Shown in pieces: positions 54,277 through 63,059 of a stretch of DNA of 64,000 nucleotides (positions within the stretch are counted from its first letter, which is position 1; the number at the start of each line of letters is the position of its first letter). The position numbers and the translations under genes were made by a program. The notes beneath the pieces are model-generated. The model had not been told where the DNA came from. It searched no databases and worked only from the letters and a program-made list of their open reading frames with translations. Source of the DNA: JAPLKB01 sp964532465 (GTDB lineage Bacteria > Desulfobacterota > Syntrophorhabdia > Syntrophorhabdales > Syntrophorhabdaceae); the NCBI GenBank assembly GCA_964532465.1, contig CAZHHX010000003.1:1-64000 (forward strand). Reading direction: 5' to 3'.

Positions 54277-54803
54277 TTTGTCTCCTCCCCCCTCGGGGGT
54301 TTTGTAAAAAGTTTTCATCAAATTGTTCTGCTTCTTGAGCAGTTTTGTCTGCTTTCACTTGGTCGGTCAGCAGCATTTCGGCAAGGGTTCTTTGCGAGCT
54401 TAGCCGAGCAAAAATATTGATCTGCGGCAGTCTGCTTCGCTTTGCGATCCTCCATCGTACATTCAGTACGATTACGGCCTGCAAATCTTGCAGCCCATCC
54501 ACATATGTGCTTATGTGAATCCGCAATAAAGAAGGGGGTAAATTTATTCATTTTCAATTCTATTTTCTACCTCCCCCTCAATTTTCCTTATAGAGGTTTT
54601 TCTACACACAATATTCATATTAATTTTTCATGAAACTTTTGACAACGCCGTAAATGAATTGCTGAGCATTTTATGTTAAAAATGCTCAGCAATATTTTTT
54701 CCACTTTAATCACTTTAGGCAAATTCCCCGCTGCTTGCGGCGGGGTTGTTTATTGTTATTTTTTTAGACCGCATGGTCCAAACCTTGTTCTCTCCGCTGC
54801 AGA
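54277..54803. other. Upstream region of the Tm-1-like gene with hairpin series
   Basis: About 530 bases. The part 54340-54530 holds three hairpins in a row (54454-54472, 54479-54493, 54500-54517) and sequence that has the look of a recurrent intergenic element. Frames here are open on the minus strand but have no family match. Confidence 0.45.
54454..54517 (-). ncRNA. Candidate structured element: three consecutive hairpins
   Basis: ATCGTAC/GTACGAT (7 bp, 5-nt loop), CTGCAA/TTGCAG (6 bp, 3-nt loop) and CACATA/TATGTG (6 bp, 6-nt loop) follow one another within 64 bases, upstream of the Tm-1-like gene. It may be a 5'-leader structure or a dispersed repeat; strand is assumed from the gene it precedes. 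Confidence 0.3.
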
Positions 54804-55238
54804 TTACTTGAATGCCCCGAGCTGGCATGGAGATATCTTAATATTCATCGCTTCACATACCGCTGCAATCATGGGCTTGGATATACCGAACCTTGTTGAG
54901 ATTTCCCACGCTAAAGAACATGCAAGCCGGCCGTTAACAAGAGATGCCTTGATGGCTGACTCAATTTCCGGATTTAGTTTATCGGATAACTCAGGAATAC
55001 TTTTCTCTTTACCGTGTCCAAAAAGACCGAGCTGACATCCGCTTATCCGCACTTCAAGCAGGTCAATCGCTGTTCCTACTTCAGCAGGATCCATGTTCAG
55101 TTCACCCGCTATTTTGTGGGCTTCGGCGCAGGATATTCTGTTTTCAGATATTTTCTCTTTTACCCGAGCTGCAATTGTTTCATTTAACTCTGCATCAGGT
55201 CTTTTTCCCGCATAATGTCCAGCGTCTTCGTGTGTCAT
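54804..55238 (-). CDS. Duplicated-domain protein with CQLG motifs, unknown function
   Basis: 144 residues formed by two copies of a helical unit of about 55 residues: RISCAEAHKIAGELNMDPAE then ISGCQLGLFG, and RLACSLAWEISTRFGISKPM then ISPCQLGAF. Each unit looks like a helix-turn-helix ending in a strand with C-Q-L-G-aliphatic/Ala-F, and each begins with a Cys in a helix. The cysteines may bind a metal. An AAGGAG site precedes the ATG. I cannot name a function. Confidence 0.65.
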   Translation of the reverse strand: MTHEDAGHYAGKRPDAELNETIAARVKEKISENRISCAEAHKIAGELNMDPAEVGTAIDLLEVRISGCQLGLFGHGKEKSIPELSDKLNPEIESAIKASLVNGRLACSLAWEISTRFGISKPMIAAVCEAMNIKISPCQLGAFK

Positions 55239-55405
55239 CGTTTTTTCTCCTTAAATTTTATCAATTTTGTAGTCTGCTTCTTGTCCTTATCATAGCACAT
55301 TTATGTATTTTTAGGATATTGACCCCTTATTCATGAATTTATTATCATCCAATCTTGTGTCATTTACAAGACGAAAATACTTAAGTATAAGGGCTGTCTT
55401 TGCTT

Positions 55406-55588
55406 CTAACTTACTGCTTTATTGAGATCATCAAGCAATAGTTCTAAGTTCAATCCGAACTTTTCAGCCGTTTCGCACAGGGCCTCAAAGAGGGCCTGAC
55501 AGCAAATACATAGACCTGCTTGGATGTCATACTCTTTAAATACAGCCTCGGTTCGAGGATGCAAACTCACAATTTTTAAAATTGTCAT
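55406..55588 (-). CDS. DUF1858-domain protein
   Basis: About 60 residues: TILKIVSLHPRTEAVFKEYD, then GLCICCQALFEALCETAEKF, matching DUF1858, a short helical domain with a Cys pair also found at the ends of redox and Fe-S proteins. I use the ATG at 55588; a TTG at 55618 is possible. It lies just downstream of the hydrate-dehydratase fragment and was probably cotranscribed with it. Confidence 0.7.
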   Translation of the reverse strand: MTILKIVSLHPRTEAVFKEYDIQAGLCICCQALFEALCETAEKFGLNLELLLDDLNKAVS

Positions 55589-55619
55589 ATTTGGTCCAAT
55601 CCTTATCTCTCGCAGCAAG

Positions 55620-55874
55620 TCAGGACATATTGCCTGCTTCCTTTGTTATCTTAATAATCTCCTCAAGTGCCCTAGGTACACATTCAATTATTTTTCTAAC
55701 AGGTGTTCCAGGATTGGGATTTGCATAAAAACCGGCCAACCTGTTTACTTTTGCTGCCATTTCCGCCGCTTCCGCTACTTGTCTGCCTGCCGCAATCAAA
55801 GCTGCTGCGATCCCGGTCAATGTATCGCCAGTTTCACCAAAATTATTGATAAGGATGTCATATAAAGATGGGGA
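55620..55874 (-). pseudogene. C-terminal fragment of a NAD(P)H-hydrate dehydratase-like gene
   Basis: The open frame reads FGETGDTLTGIAAALIAAGR, then AAKVNRLAGFYANPNPGTPV and ends KEAGNMS. This is the end of the ribokinase-like YjeF/CARKD fold, where GxGD-T/V-L-TGI carries the catalytic Asp. The preceding 200 residues of the normal domain are absent: an in-frame stop lies at 55875-55877 and unrelated DNA follows. The gene is therefore truncated at its 5' end. Confidence 0.55.
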
Positions 55875-56025
55875 TCAACCGCCTACAAAACAAAAACCTA
55901 AAATGCAGGATAAGAGATAAAAAAACACTTGACTGGAACAAATAAGGAAGACATCAAAGAAACAGAGAGAAAGGGCGGCTGAATATCAATATAATGATTC
56001 TTTTGCCGGTCAGCTTTTTAATCAA

Positions 56026-56577
56026 TTGGCAGGAACGAAACCGGATGAAGATCTTACATGGACCGGTGAAATGGTTGCCCTGGCCATTGATCCTGATTAT
56101 GCCCCTGCAATATTAACAGTAGGATCGCATGAATATATTTATGGAAGAAAAGATGAGGCTATGAACCATTTTTTAAAACTTACAACACTTTCTAAAAACA
56201 CAGAAGACTTAACTGAAATCATCGATAAGGCGGGAGATTTTCTGATTCAGAAGAAGGATTTTGATAATGCAATTATTCTATATGCATCTGCTGCTAAGAA
56301 ATATCCCAATAATCCTGTGTACCATAATGGCTTGTGTTATTGCTACGGTAAAACAGGAGATCAGACAAGTGCACTGGAAGAAGCAAGAATAACCGTTAGA
56401 ATTAGTCCTGAAAACCATGTGTATTTAACAGATCTGGGATGGACCCTTGTTGAGGCGATATTATATGATGAGGCACAATCTGTTCTCGAACATGCAGCCA
56501 AAGTGGCTCCACCTGAATACGATCTTGCAAGGAATAATCTTGAAGAATTGCAGCGCCGGAGAAAAAGAAAGCGGTAA
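56026..56577 (+). CDS. Tetratricopeptide-repeat protein, possibly 5'-truncated
   Basis: 183 residues from TTG with TPR units such as YAPAILTVGSHEYIYGRKDE, KDFDNAIILYASAAKKYPNN and YLTDLGWTLVEAILYDEAQS. The frame stays open and protein-like upstream to 55933 (RERAAEYQYNDSFAGQLFNQ) with no ATG, so the true start is uncertain and the 5' end may have been lost at the junction with the dehydratase fragment. Its stop is 2 bp before the ATG of the zinc-knuckle gene, with which it forms an operon. Confidence 0.65.
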   Translation: MAGTKPDEDLTWTGEMVALAIDPDYAPAILTVGSHEYIYGRKDEAMNHFLKLTTLSKNTEDLTEIIDKAGDFLIQKKDFDNAIILYASAAKKYPNNPVYHNGLCYCYGKTGDQTSALEEARITVRISPENHVYLTDLGWTLVEAILYDEAQSVLEHAAKVAPPEYDLARNNLEELQRRRKRKR

Positions 56578-56579
56578 TT

Positions 56580-56822
56580 ATGTCCATGTGTCAACATTGC
56601 AGTAAAGATACCGAAGACCCAAAAACAACAACCTGTTTTAACAGCTATGTAGACTTTGAAGATAGCTGCTCATTACCACCGGAACCATATTCTGAGAATG
56701 AAACGGAAAGATGCTCAGTATCTCATGTTGTACCCGGTGCGTATCATCACAAAGACTGTTATACTGTTATATGGAGAGATTTCCCGGATGTGGGAACAGA
56801 CTTATTTCATGTGGGTGTCTGA
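56580..56822 (+). pseudogene. Zinc-knuckle protein, copy 2, C-terminus degraded
   Basis: 80 codons: SMCQHCSKDTEDPKTTTCFN and PYSENETERCSVSHVVPGAY align with copy 1 (45555), but after HHKDCY an eight-base insertion and substitutions change the frame and remove the cysteines seen in the restored copy 1. The internal C-x2-C is also CSVS. The product can no longer form the ancestral zinc clusters. Confidence 0.65.
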
Positions 56823-57261
56823 TAAAGGGGTAGACAATTATAGTTATTCAGAAAGACAATATGATATTTCAGTAAATATCGGCAAAAAATCTTTACATGA
56901 AATCTTGCCGGTGACAGTCTATCTCAGAAAAGACATAAAAAGCATTTTCCCAGATTTTTCATTCTCCTTTTTTCCGTATATGTAAAAATAGAAATTGAGA
57001 ATTTGAAATATATATTGCGCAACCAACATAGTGCATAATAAGAGTGGGGTTTCGGGGAGAGCATATTACTGTTTGGATAATACCGGATTTAGTGCTCGAT
57101 GTTGAGCGGATTGTACTGAGAAAATGCAGGTGGTAGATTCTGGAATACTCAACAGCCTTGATGTAAGATAAAAAGGTGCTTACAATACATCAACAAATTA
57201 AGTATCTAAATTGGAATGCCCTTTTCCAGAAAAAGGGCATTTTTACCTTTTGGAGTTGATA
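56823..57261. other. Spacer before sigma gene 2
   Basis: About 440 bases without a clear gene. Its only supported feature is the hairpin at 57215-57241; a promoter for the sigma gene should be here but I do not see one with confidence. Confidence 0.5.
57215..57247 (+). promoter_or_regulatory. Terminator-like hairpin before sigma gene 2
   Basis: AATGCCCTTTT (57215-57225) pairs perfectly with AAAAGGGCATT (57231-57241) around a 5-nt loop, followed by TTTACCTTTT. It lies 10 bases before GGAG (57252-57255) and is the counterpart of 45973-46006. The surrounding spacer is not conserved between the two loci, but the hairpin and its distance to the start codon are. Confidence 0.85.
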
Positions 57262-58776
57262 ATGACAATAAAGAATTCTACTGAAATCAGGCAACTGGTA
57301 GACATAGGAATGGAGAAAGGCTATCTTACATCCGACGAAATCAACGACCTCCTCCCTCACAACATCTTCTCTCCGGAAGATATTGAAGACGTATTCGACT
57401 TTCTTTCAGAATCTGATATCGACATAGTTGAAACAATTCAAGAGAAGGTTGAATCAGAAGAGGATGAAAGCCCGGACTTGGAAGAAACTAAAGACCTACC
57501 TTCAGAGAAAACCGATAACATAATCTGGGCTTATTTAAAAGATATCGGACGCATACCGCTTCTTACACCAGACGAAGAATACAGGATTGCAAAAGAAATA
57601 GAAGAAGGTGAAAGAACGGCAAAAAATATCTTGTTTGAATTACCTCAGGCAGTAGATGAACTCCTCCAGATAGGTCAGCAACTGAAGGAAGAGACCATAA
57701 ACATAGTAGATGTCATAAAAAATATTGATGAAATAAACTATACAGAAAAAGAAGGTGCAAAATATAGAAAGAAAACCCTATCCTCCATTAAAAACATAAA
57801 GAATCTTCATGACAAAAGGGAAGAAATTAAGAAAAAACTACTGGCAACAGATAAACCCGGCAGGAAGAAGATTGCTAATGATTTGCAGAGGGTTAATGAT
57901 GAGACGGAAGAAATCCTGCTTGATCTCAAACTCAACAAGAAGATTCTCCTAAAAATCATCACCAAGATCACACAGCAGATGGAGTTCATGGATGATGGCG
58001 AGGCAAAGATCGTAAAACAGAAATTAGCAGAACTCAGCCGGATTGACAACAAACTGAAGATCGTCAAAGATAGACTTGTTCAGGCAAACCTGAGACTTGT
58101 CATTAATATTGGCAAGAAATACCTTAATCGTGGGTTATCGTTCCTTGATCTTATTCAGGAAGGAAACATGGGCATTATGAAAGCTGCTGATAAATATGAT
58201 TATCAGAAAGGCTACAAGTTTTCTACATACTCAACGTGGTGGATAAGGCAGGGTATGACAAGGGCAATTGCAGATTACGGACGGACTATAAGGGTGCCGG
58301 TCCATGTGTTGGAAGTCACAAATAAGATAAATAAAGTTACTGTATCCCTCTTTCAGGAACTGGGCAGAAAACCTAATCTCGAAGAAATCTCATTGAGAGC
58401 CGGACTTCCCATAGAGAAGGTCAGGAAGACCATGAAGGCTTCGAGCGGGACCGTATCAATAGAAACCCCTGTTGGAGATAATGAATCAAAACTCGGTGAT
58501 TTCATCGCAGACACGAATGCTTCTTCGCCTTTTACAGAATTTGTAGATGCCTCCCTCAAACAAGAGATAGACAAAGTTTTATCAACCCTTACCCCGAGAG
58601 AAGAAAAGGTTGTCAGGATGAGACTTGGCATCGGTGAACAGACTGATTATACTTTAGAAGAAGTGGGTGACGTTTTTGGACTTACCCGTGAACGTATCCG
58701 TCAGATTGAGGCCAAGGCCTTGAGAAAGCTGCAACATCCGTCAAGACGAAAGATGTTGGAGAGCTTTCAGGAGTAA
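57262..58776 (+). CDS. RpoD-like sigma-70 factor, copy 2
   Basis: 504 residues, the same length as copy 1 and clearly paralogous along its whole length. Regions: IRQLVDIGMEKGYLTSDEIN (1.1), NIIWAYLKDIGRIPLLTPDE, DLIQEGNMGIMKAADKYDYQ (2.2-2.3), STWWIRQGMTRAIADYGRTI (2.4) and YTLEEVGDVFGLTRERIRQI (4.2). The -35 recognition helix is identical to copy 1 and region 2.4 differs in two positions, so both should read similar promoters. Differences concentrate in the lysine-rich spacer. ATG with GGAG 6 nt upstream. Confidence 0.93.
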   Translation: MTIKNSTEIRQLVDIGMEKGYLTSDEINDLLPHNIFSPEDIEDVFDFLSESDIDIVETIQEKVESEEDESPDLEETKDLPSEKTDNIIWAYLKDIGRIPLLTPDEEYRIAKEIEEGERTAKNILFELPQAVDELLQIGQQLKEETINIVDVIKNIDEINYTEKEGAKYRKKTLSSIKNIKNLHDKREEIKKKLLATDKPGRKKIANDLQRVNDETEEILLDLKLNKKILLKIITKITQQMEFMDDGEAKIVKQKLAELSRIDNKLKIVKDRLVQANLRLVINIGKKYLNRGLSFLDLIQEGNMGIMKAADKYDYQKGYKFSTYSTWWIRQGMTRAIADYGRTIRVPVHVLEVTNKINKVTVSLFQELGRKPNLEEISLRAGLPIEKVRKTMKASSGTVSIETPVGDNESKLGDFIADTNASSPFTEFVDASLKQEIDKVLSTLTPREEKVVRMRLGIGEQTDYTLEEVGDVFGLTRERIRQIEAKALRKLQHPSRRKMLESFQE

Positions 58777-58869
58777 ACAAGCTGTAAGCGATTCGCATAG
58801 ATGGAGATATAACCACTGATAACATTGAGTTATTATGGATTTCGTATTATCTCTGAGATATTTTCTATT

Positions 58870-59205
58870 TTAGCAGTCTACATGGAAGAAATCTACAAAG
58901 TCTAAAAACAGTTTATTATCTTTTTCATTACAGATTCTATATATAGAGTCCTTATCATAGAGAACGAACGCTTTTTTGCCAACAAGTTGAGACCATTTCT
59001 TTACTTCGACAACATGGAAAAGTATATTTACAAAACTAAATAATCTGAGACTGGAATTGGCAAAATTAATGGTGATGTGTTCCGGTTTCTTATTCTTCAT
59101 GATAAAATCCATCGTGATGGTTAGATATGCTTTATCATTTTTGTTTGCCAAATTGATATCGATTGATGCTATTTTGGCGAGTTCTTTTCTGTAGCTGTTT
59201 TCCAT
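58870..59205 (-). CDS. Small protein of unknown function
   Basis: 111 residues, starting MENSYRKELAKIASIDINLA after an AAGGA site. It is rich in Lys, Asn and Phe, with alternating hydrophobic residues (ITMDFIMKN, ITINFANSSLRLF), suggesting a small beta-sandwich. No family recognised. Low-GC composition resembles the accessory stretch. Confidence 0.45.
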   Translation of the reverse strand: MENSYRKELAKIASIDINLANKNDKAYLTITMDFIMKNKKPEHITINFANSSLRLFSFVNILFHVVEVKKWSQLVGKKAFVLYDKDSIYRICNEKDNKLFLDFVDFFHVDC

Positions 59206-60157
59206 TGTTATCCTTACTTTATATGAATGTGCCTATAGAGACAAGACATTTAAATCTGGATTGTAATGATTTTGTTTCTTGAGAGCGGCAAAAACTGAAA
59301 TAGAACTGTCATTTTCAAAAGAAATATCTGATCAAGGCCCCTGGGAGTCTTGAAGATAAGAGCGTTTCTGCCGGTAATGAAGAATCAAATTATTTTAATA
59401 TTTACCAGTTTTTCTCCATTTCCCAGTTTATAAACCAGAGGGGATGGAATGTTTGTTACCCCCCTATTATGTCAACAGAGTATGGTGGATAGCGGCTGAA
59501 AGCTGGGGCTGAGTATAGCGAGTATGCATATGTATTTACCTGTGGATGAGTGTGAGTATATTTATTTCAAGTTGTATCAGCGTGATTTGAAAATTTCTGT
59601 TTCAGGATCAGATCTTGCCGATAAAAATCAACTTCAGAAAAGACATGCAAGTAATCTCCCTATTCTCCTTTTCTATATATATGAGAAAATGAGAATTAAG
59701 TATTTTAATGCTGATCTGGCATTAAATGAATTCTTCATCTGAGCTAAGATCTGTGAAATAGTGGCAGTCTATAGCAATGAGCAGTATCTGGCGAATGGTA
59801 TGCCTGATATGAAGAAGATTTATCATCTCTATGCTGGTAAACAGTTATTTCACAGTAAAAGAAAATGTTGTATGGGCTGGGGAGAGTCAGGACTGTTGAT
59901 CTGGTAGGGTGTTAATGATTTCCTCCAAAGGTGTTTTTGATATATTTTTCAATATGAAGCACGCGGTATTAAGTAATTCTTCAATAGAGCTTTTACTTGT
60001 AAACTAAAGTAACATTGCAGTATAATTAAGAAAAGGAGCATAAGGATCAAGGTTAAGAGCCTTCCTGCAAAACGTGACCTGCCTTCCATGAGACCCCACT
60101 TTGCAGTTACTTTAATACTTAAATTTACAGACCAGGAGAAATACCGGAGGTTCTCAT
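59206..60157. other. Long AT-rich spacer
   Basis: About 950 bases with no firm gene. A 72-codon frame at 59524-59742 (MHMYLPVDECEYIYFKLYQR) has no ribosome site or recognisable family and is not called. No terminator or repeat was resolved. Confidence 0.5.
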
Positions 60158-61711
60158 ATGACAGTGAACAGTGCACGCCCCCAAGTCTGTTCAAGGAATT
60201 TAGCAGCAATATTCATTCTATACTTGATAGCAACAGCCATGCTTTTTTCTGTTGTCGATGCATGGGCCGGAGCGGAGATTGATTGCCCAAGCTCCCTGAA
60301 AGCATACAGTATCGATCCAAAGATGAATAACTACAATTGCAACTGTTCCAATGGCCCACGGAGTATGCCGGTATGTACACCTAAATCAGGATTGTCAAAG
60401 AAATCACCTTCCAGCAGTAAGTCCGGTAGTCGCTCCATGAATAACGACATCAAGCTGCAGTTGTTCCAGGGTTTGCTGGATGGAATGATGCAGGGGCCAA
60501 AAAACAACGCCCCGTCCCGACAGCAACAGGAGGCCCAGCAAGAGGCGCAGCGGCAACAACAGATTCAAAGAGAGCAGAGGGAAAGGGAACTGGAGTTTGC
60601 GCGACAGAAGGATTTTGCTGAGAAAAAGGATCAGCTCCTGGGAATTCTCAAGGGGTCCAGTACGGGGATGCTTGTAGATTTTAAAAATCTTGATGGAGAT
60701 GCCGAAACAATGAGAAAAGCAGCAGGCGACTCTTTCGATCAACTGTCTGCTATTACCGGCAAAATTGAAATCTCTACAGGGACTAATTTTTTTGGAACTA
60801 CACTTACAGAACCTGAAATATCTACGTTGATGGAACCGGAAAATGACCCGATAATTGTTGATGTAAGGGAAGCAAATACTTTTGTTGTTCAGAGTTTAAA
60901 GCAAGATAAAGAGGCGATGAAAAAAATAGAAAAACCTAAAAAAGAAGAAAAAAAACAGAAGACTGAAAGACGAGAATGTAAGGAGATAATTACGAAATAC
61001 AATAAGCAAGTTGTCGACATGCAGAAGTTTCAAAAACAAATTGAATTTACTAAAAGTCAGCTTGATGAATGGAAACAGAAAAACGACGCTGCTTTCTGGA
61101 ACGCAGTTGTTGATGGATCATCTTTTGCTGTTGGTGAATTTTTTGATTATTTAAAGGAAACCAGAAGAGGAGCGGAAAACATCAAAGGCAATTTGGAATT
61201 GATTGAAACTAAATTAATTAAAGGAAATGCGTATACTCCCGCACAAATTGAAAGTCTGAAAAGGAAACTAAATTTAAGAATGGCTGAATACACAATTGCC
61301 AAGTATACTTCGGAATTCACCAATATAACAGATTATTTTGATTATGTTAAAAATGTAATTCAGTCTTCTGTTACAAAAATAGGCGAAACAGATGCAGATA
61401 TAAAAGAATTACTTTCAAATCCAAAGGTTAAAGAATATTTAAGCGAATATCCTGCTATTGATGCTGCACAGTTTCTAGCCGGAAAATCAATGACCGCATT
61501 TTTAGCAAAAAAAGGATTTTCTAAATATTCTTATGTCGGTATTGCACAGTTGGTTGTGAACACGGCATACAATGCCACAGATATGTATTTAAGTTATAAA
61601 AACATTTGTACTCTGCGCAACGCTTCCGGTAAAGAACTGGAATCAGCCAAGTACATTCAAAGTCAAATTACTGATACATATAATAAAATTATTGAATGCA
61701 ATGCTCGGTAA
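60158..61711 (+). CDS. Exported coiled-coil protein of unknown function
   Basis: 517 residues. A long signal peptide (AAIFILYLIATAMLF, ending DAWAG) is followed by a Cys-rich segment (NNYNCNCSNGPRSMPVC), a Ser/Gln-rich coiled coil, and a second domain with LVDFKNLDGDAETMRKAAGD and MEPENDPIIVDVREANTFVV. The last 200 residues are helical. I recall the FKNLDGDAETMR/PENDP pattern in other unnamed exported proteins but know no function. An ATACCGGAGG ribosome site lies before the ATG. First of three genes for exported proteins. Confidence 0.7.
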   Translation: MTVNSARPQVCSRNLAAIFILYLIATAMLFSVVDAWAGAEIDCPSSLKAYSIDPKMNNYNCNCSNGPRSMPVCTPKSGLSKKSPSSSKSGSRSMNNDIKLQLFQGLLDGMMQGPKNNAPSRQQQEAQQEAQRQQQIQREQRERELEFARQKDFAEKKDQLLGILKGSSTGMLVDFKNLDGDAETMRKAAGDSFDQLSAITGKIEISTGTNFFGTTLTEPEISTLMEPENDPIIVDVREANTFVVQSLKQDKEAMKKIEKPKKEEKKQKTERRECKEIITKYNKQVVDMQKFQKQIEFTKSQLDEWKQKNDAAFWNAVVDGSSFAVGEFFDYLKETRRGAENIKGNLELIETKLIKGNAYTPAQIESLKRKLNLRMAEYTIAKYTSEFTNITDYFDYVKNVIQSSVTKIGETDADIKELLSNPKVKEYLSEYPAIDAAQFLAGKSMTAFLAKKGFSKYSYVGIAQLVVNTAYNATDMYLSYKNICTLRNASGKELESAKYIQSQITDTYNKIIECNAR

Positions 61712-61758
61712 CCCATTTGGACGAAAGCGCACCTGAAAGATCTTCATGGGCAGATTAG
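61709..61758 (+). repeat. Conserved spacer, copy 1
   Basis: From the stop codon on, TAACCCATTTGGACG...AAAGATCTTCATGGGCAGATT matches 63000-63048 downstream of the next gene. CCCAT and ATGGG within it can pair across 27 bases. Confidence 0.75.
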
Positions 61759-61880
61759 TGCGTCACGTTAAAATAGTTACTAAACCTAATCAGGAAGTCA
61801 AATAACTTGAGTAAACAGTTGCCGGCAAAGAGAACAAAGCGGCAATTGTCGGACCTCAATAAGAAAAAGGAGCAGGAATT

Positions 61881-63002
61881 ATGAGCAAATTTTATCACTG
61901 TTTAATAATAGCATTAGTCATCATGGGGCTGGCAATACCGGTTTTCGGCCAGAACAGTGCTGACGAAGCCCGCAAACATCTTATACGCGGGATGGCGGCA
62001 ATCGAAATGGCGAAAAGTGAGGATGAGCTGGCAGCGGCGGCAGCGGAGTTTAAAAAAGCAACTGAGTTTGCACCAACCATGACAGCCGCCTGGTACAACC
62101 TGGGATCGGTTCAGTCTAAAATGGGACTGCTGAAGGATGCTATCGCCAGCTATCGCCGTTATCTGGTCCTGGTACCCAAAGCCGATGACGCACGGCTGGT
62201 CAACGATGAAATTATCAAGCTTGAGTACAGGCTGGAGAGAATCGAGAAAGTGGCGGAATTAGCCGGTGTCTGGATTATCGGAACGACTCAGTTTACCATT
62301 TCAATAAATAATGCAGAGTTCGTTGCCAAGGGCAGTGTAGGGACTGACGGAATAACGGTGATCAGCGACGGGGGTTTATTGGTAGGGAAACAGGGGAGGA
62401 CACCCAGGGGCAACAGTGAGATGATATTCAAGGGGAGAATAGATGGGCTATCCATCAAGGGCATGCGTTACAGAGGCCCATTTACGGAGGGAGTCTCGAA
62501 CTGCACGATACCCGGTGATCAGAGTGAGTTTACAGGCACTGTCAGCGAAGATGGTAATCGCATTGCTCTCAATTTTCAAAAAGGTTTATATCAGGCAGAC
62601 AGGGATGCCGGGCTTTTCTTCGGTCTGGATTCATGCACTGGTGTAACAAAAACAGGCGATATGCCCGGGACATACGTCCTCACGAGACACGGCGGGGTTC
62701 AGGGCAAAACAGATTCGGCTGGGAAAAAACTTAAAAATGACATTGGCCTCGTGGGGATGAAAATATCGGAAACAGATACTCAACTCGTTGCTGATGTTTT
62801 GCAAGGCATGCCGGCTGCCGAAGCTGGGATTAAGATTGGCGACCGTGTTCTGAAGGTAGACGGGAAAGATACCAGTGGTTTGACCAGTCAGCAATTGGTA
62901 GGATTGATTCGAGGAAAAGCTGGTTCCACGGTGACCATTGAGGTGGAACGCCAGGGTGAAACAAAACCGCTGAGTTTTACCATAGTCAGGAAGGCTCAGT
63001 AA
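61881..63002 (+). CDS. Exported TPR-PDZ protein
   Basis: 373 residues. Signal peptide (LIIALVIMGLAIPVFGQ); two to three TPRs at about residues 30-125 (AAWYNLGSVQSKMGLLKDAI); a beta-rich middle domain (LAGVWIIGTTQFTISINN) and a C-terminal PDZ domain at about 285-373 (VLQGMPAAEAGIKIGDRVLK, VDGKDTSGL). No protease domain accompanies the PDZ, so it is likely a scaffold or periplasmic adaptor. AAGGAGC ribosome site. It shares the TPR and middle domains with the next gene, which lacks the PDZ. Confidence 0.8.
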   Translation: MSKFYHCLIIALVIMGLAIPVFGQNSADEARKHLIRGMAAIEMAKSEDELAAAAAEFKKATEFAPTMTAAWYNLGSVQSKMGLLKDAIASYRRYLVLVPKADDARLVNDEIIKLEYRLERIEKVAELAGVWIIGTTQFTISINNAEFVAKGSVGTDGITVISDGGLLVGKQGRTPRGNSEMIFKGRIDGLSIKGMRYRGPFTEGVSNCTIPGDQSEFTGTVSEDGNRIALNFQKGLYQADRDAGLFFGLDSCTGVTKTGDMPGTYVLTRHGGVQGKTDSAGKKLKNDIGLVGMKISETDTQLVADVLQGMPAAEAGIKIGDRVLKVDGKDTSGLTSQQLVGLIRGKAGSTVTIEVERQGETKPLSFTIVRKAQ

Positions 63003-63048
63003 CCCATTTAGATGGAGCCGCCCCTTAAAGATCTTAATGGGCAGATTG
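63000..63048 (+). repeat. Conserved spacer, copy 2
   Basis: Second copy of the sequence at 61709-61758: TAACCCATTT, AAAGATCTTAATGGGCAGATT, again starting at the stop codon. CCCATT and AATGGG form a 6-bp stem. Confidence 0.75.
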
Positions 63049-63059
63049 GAGAATAGAAA

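Noticed and set aside
54245..54557. Two minus-strand frames of 79 and 93 codons upstream of the Tm-1-like gene
   Set aside because: Low-complexity, Arg/Cys-rich translation across the hairpin cluster; no family match and they overlap each other in different phases.
44310..60157. Full genomic island with attachment sites
   Set aside because: No integrase gene and no second copy of the tRNA-Ser 3' end were found, so only an accessory, rearranged stretch is claimed.
59949..60209. An 86-codon minus-strand frame with a hydrophobic stretch
   Set aside because: It overlaps the start and ribosome site of the exported coiled-coil gene, and no ribosome site of its own is seen.
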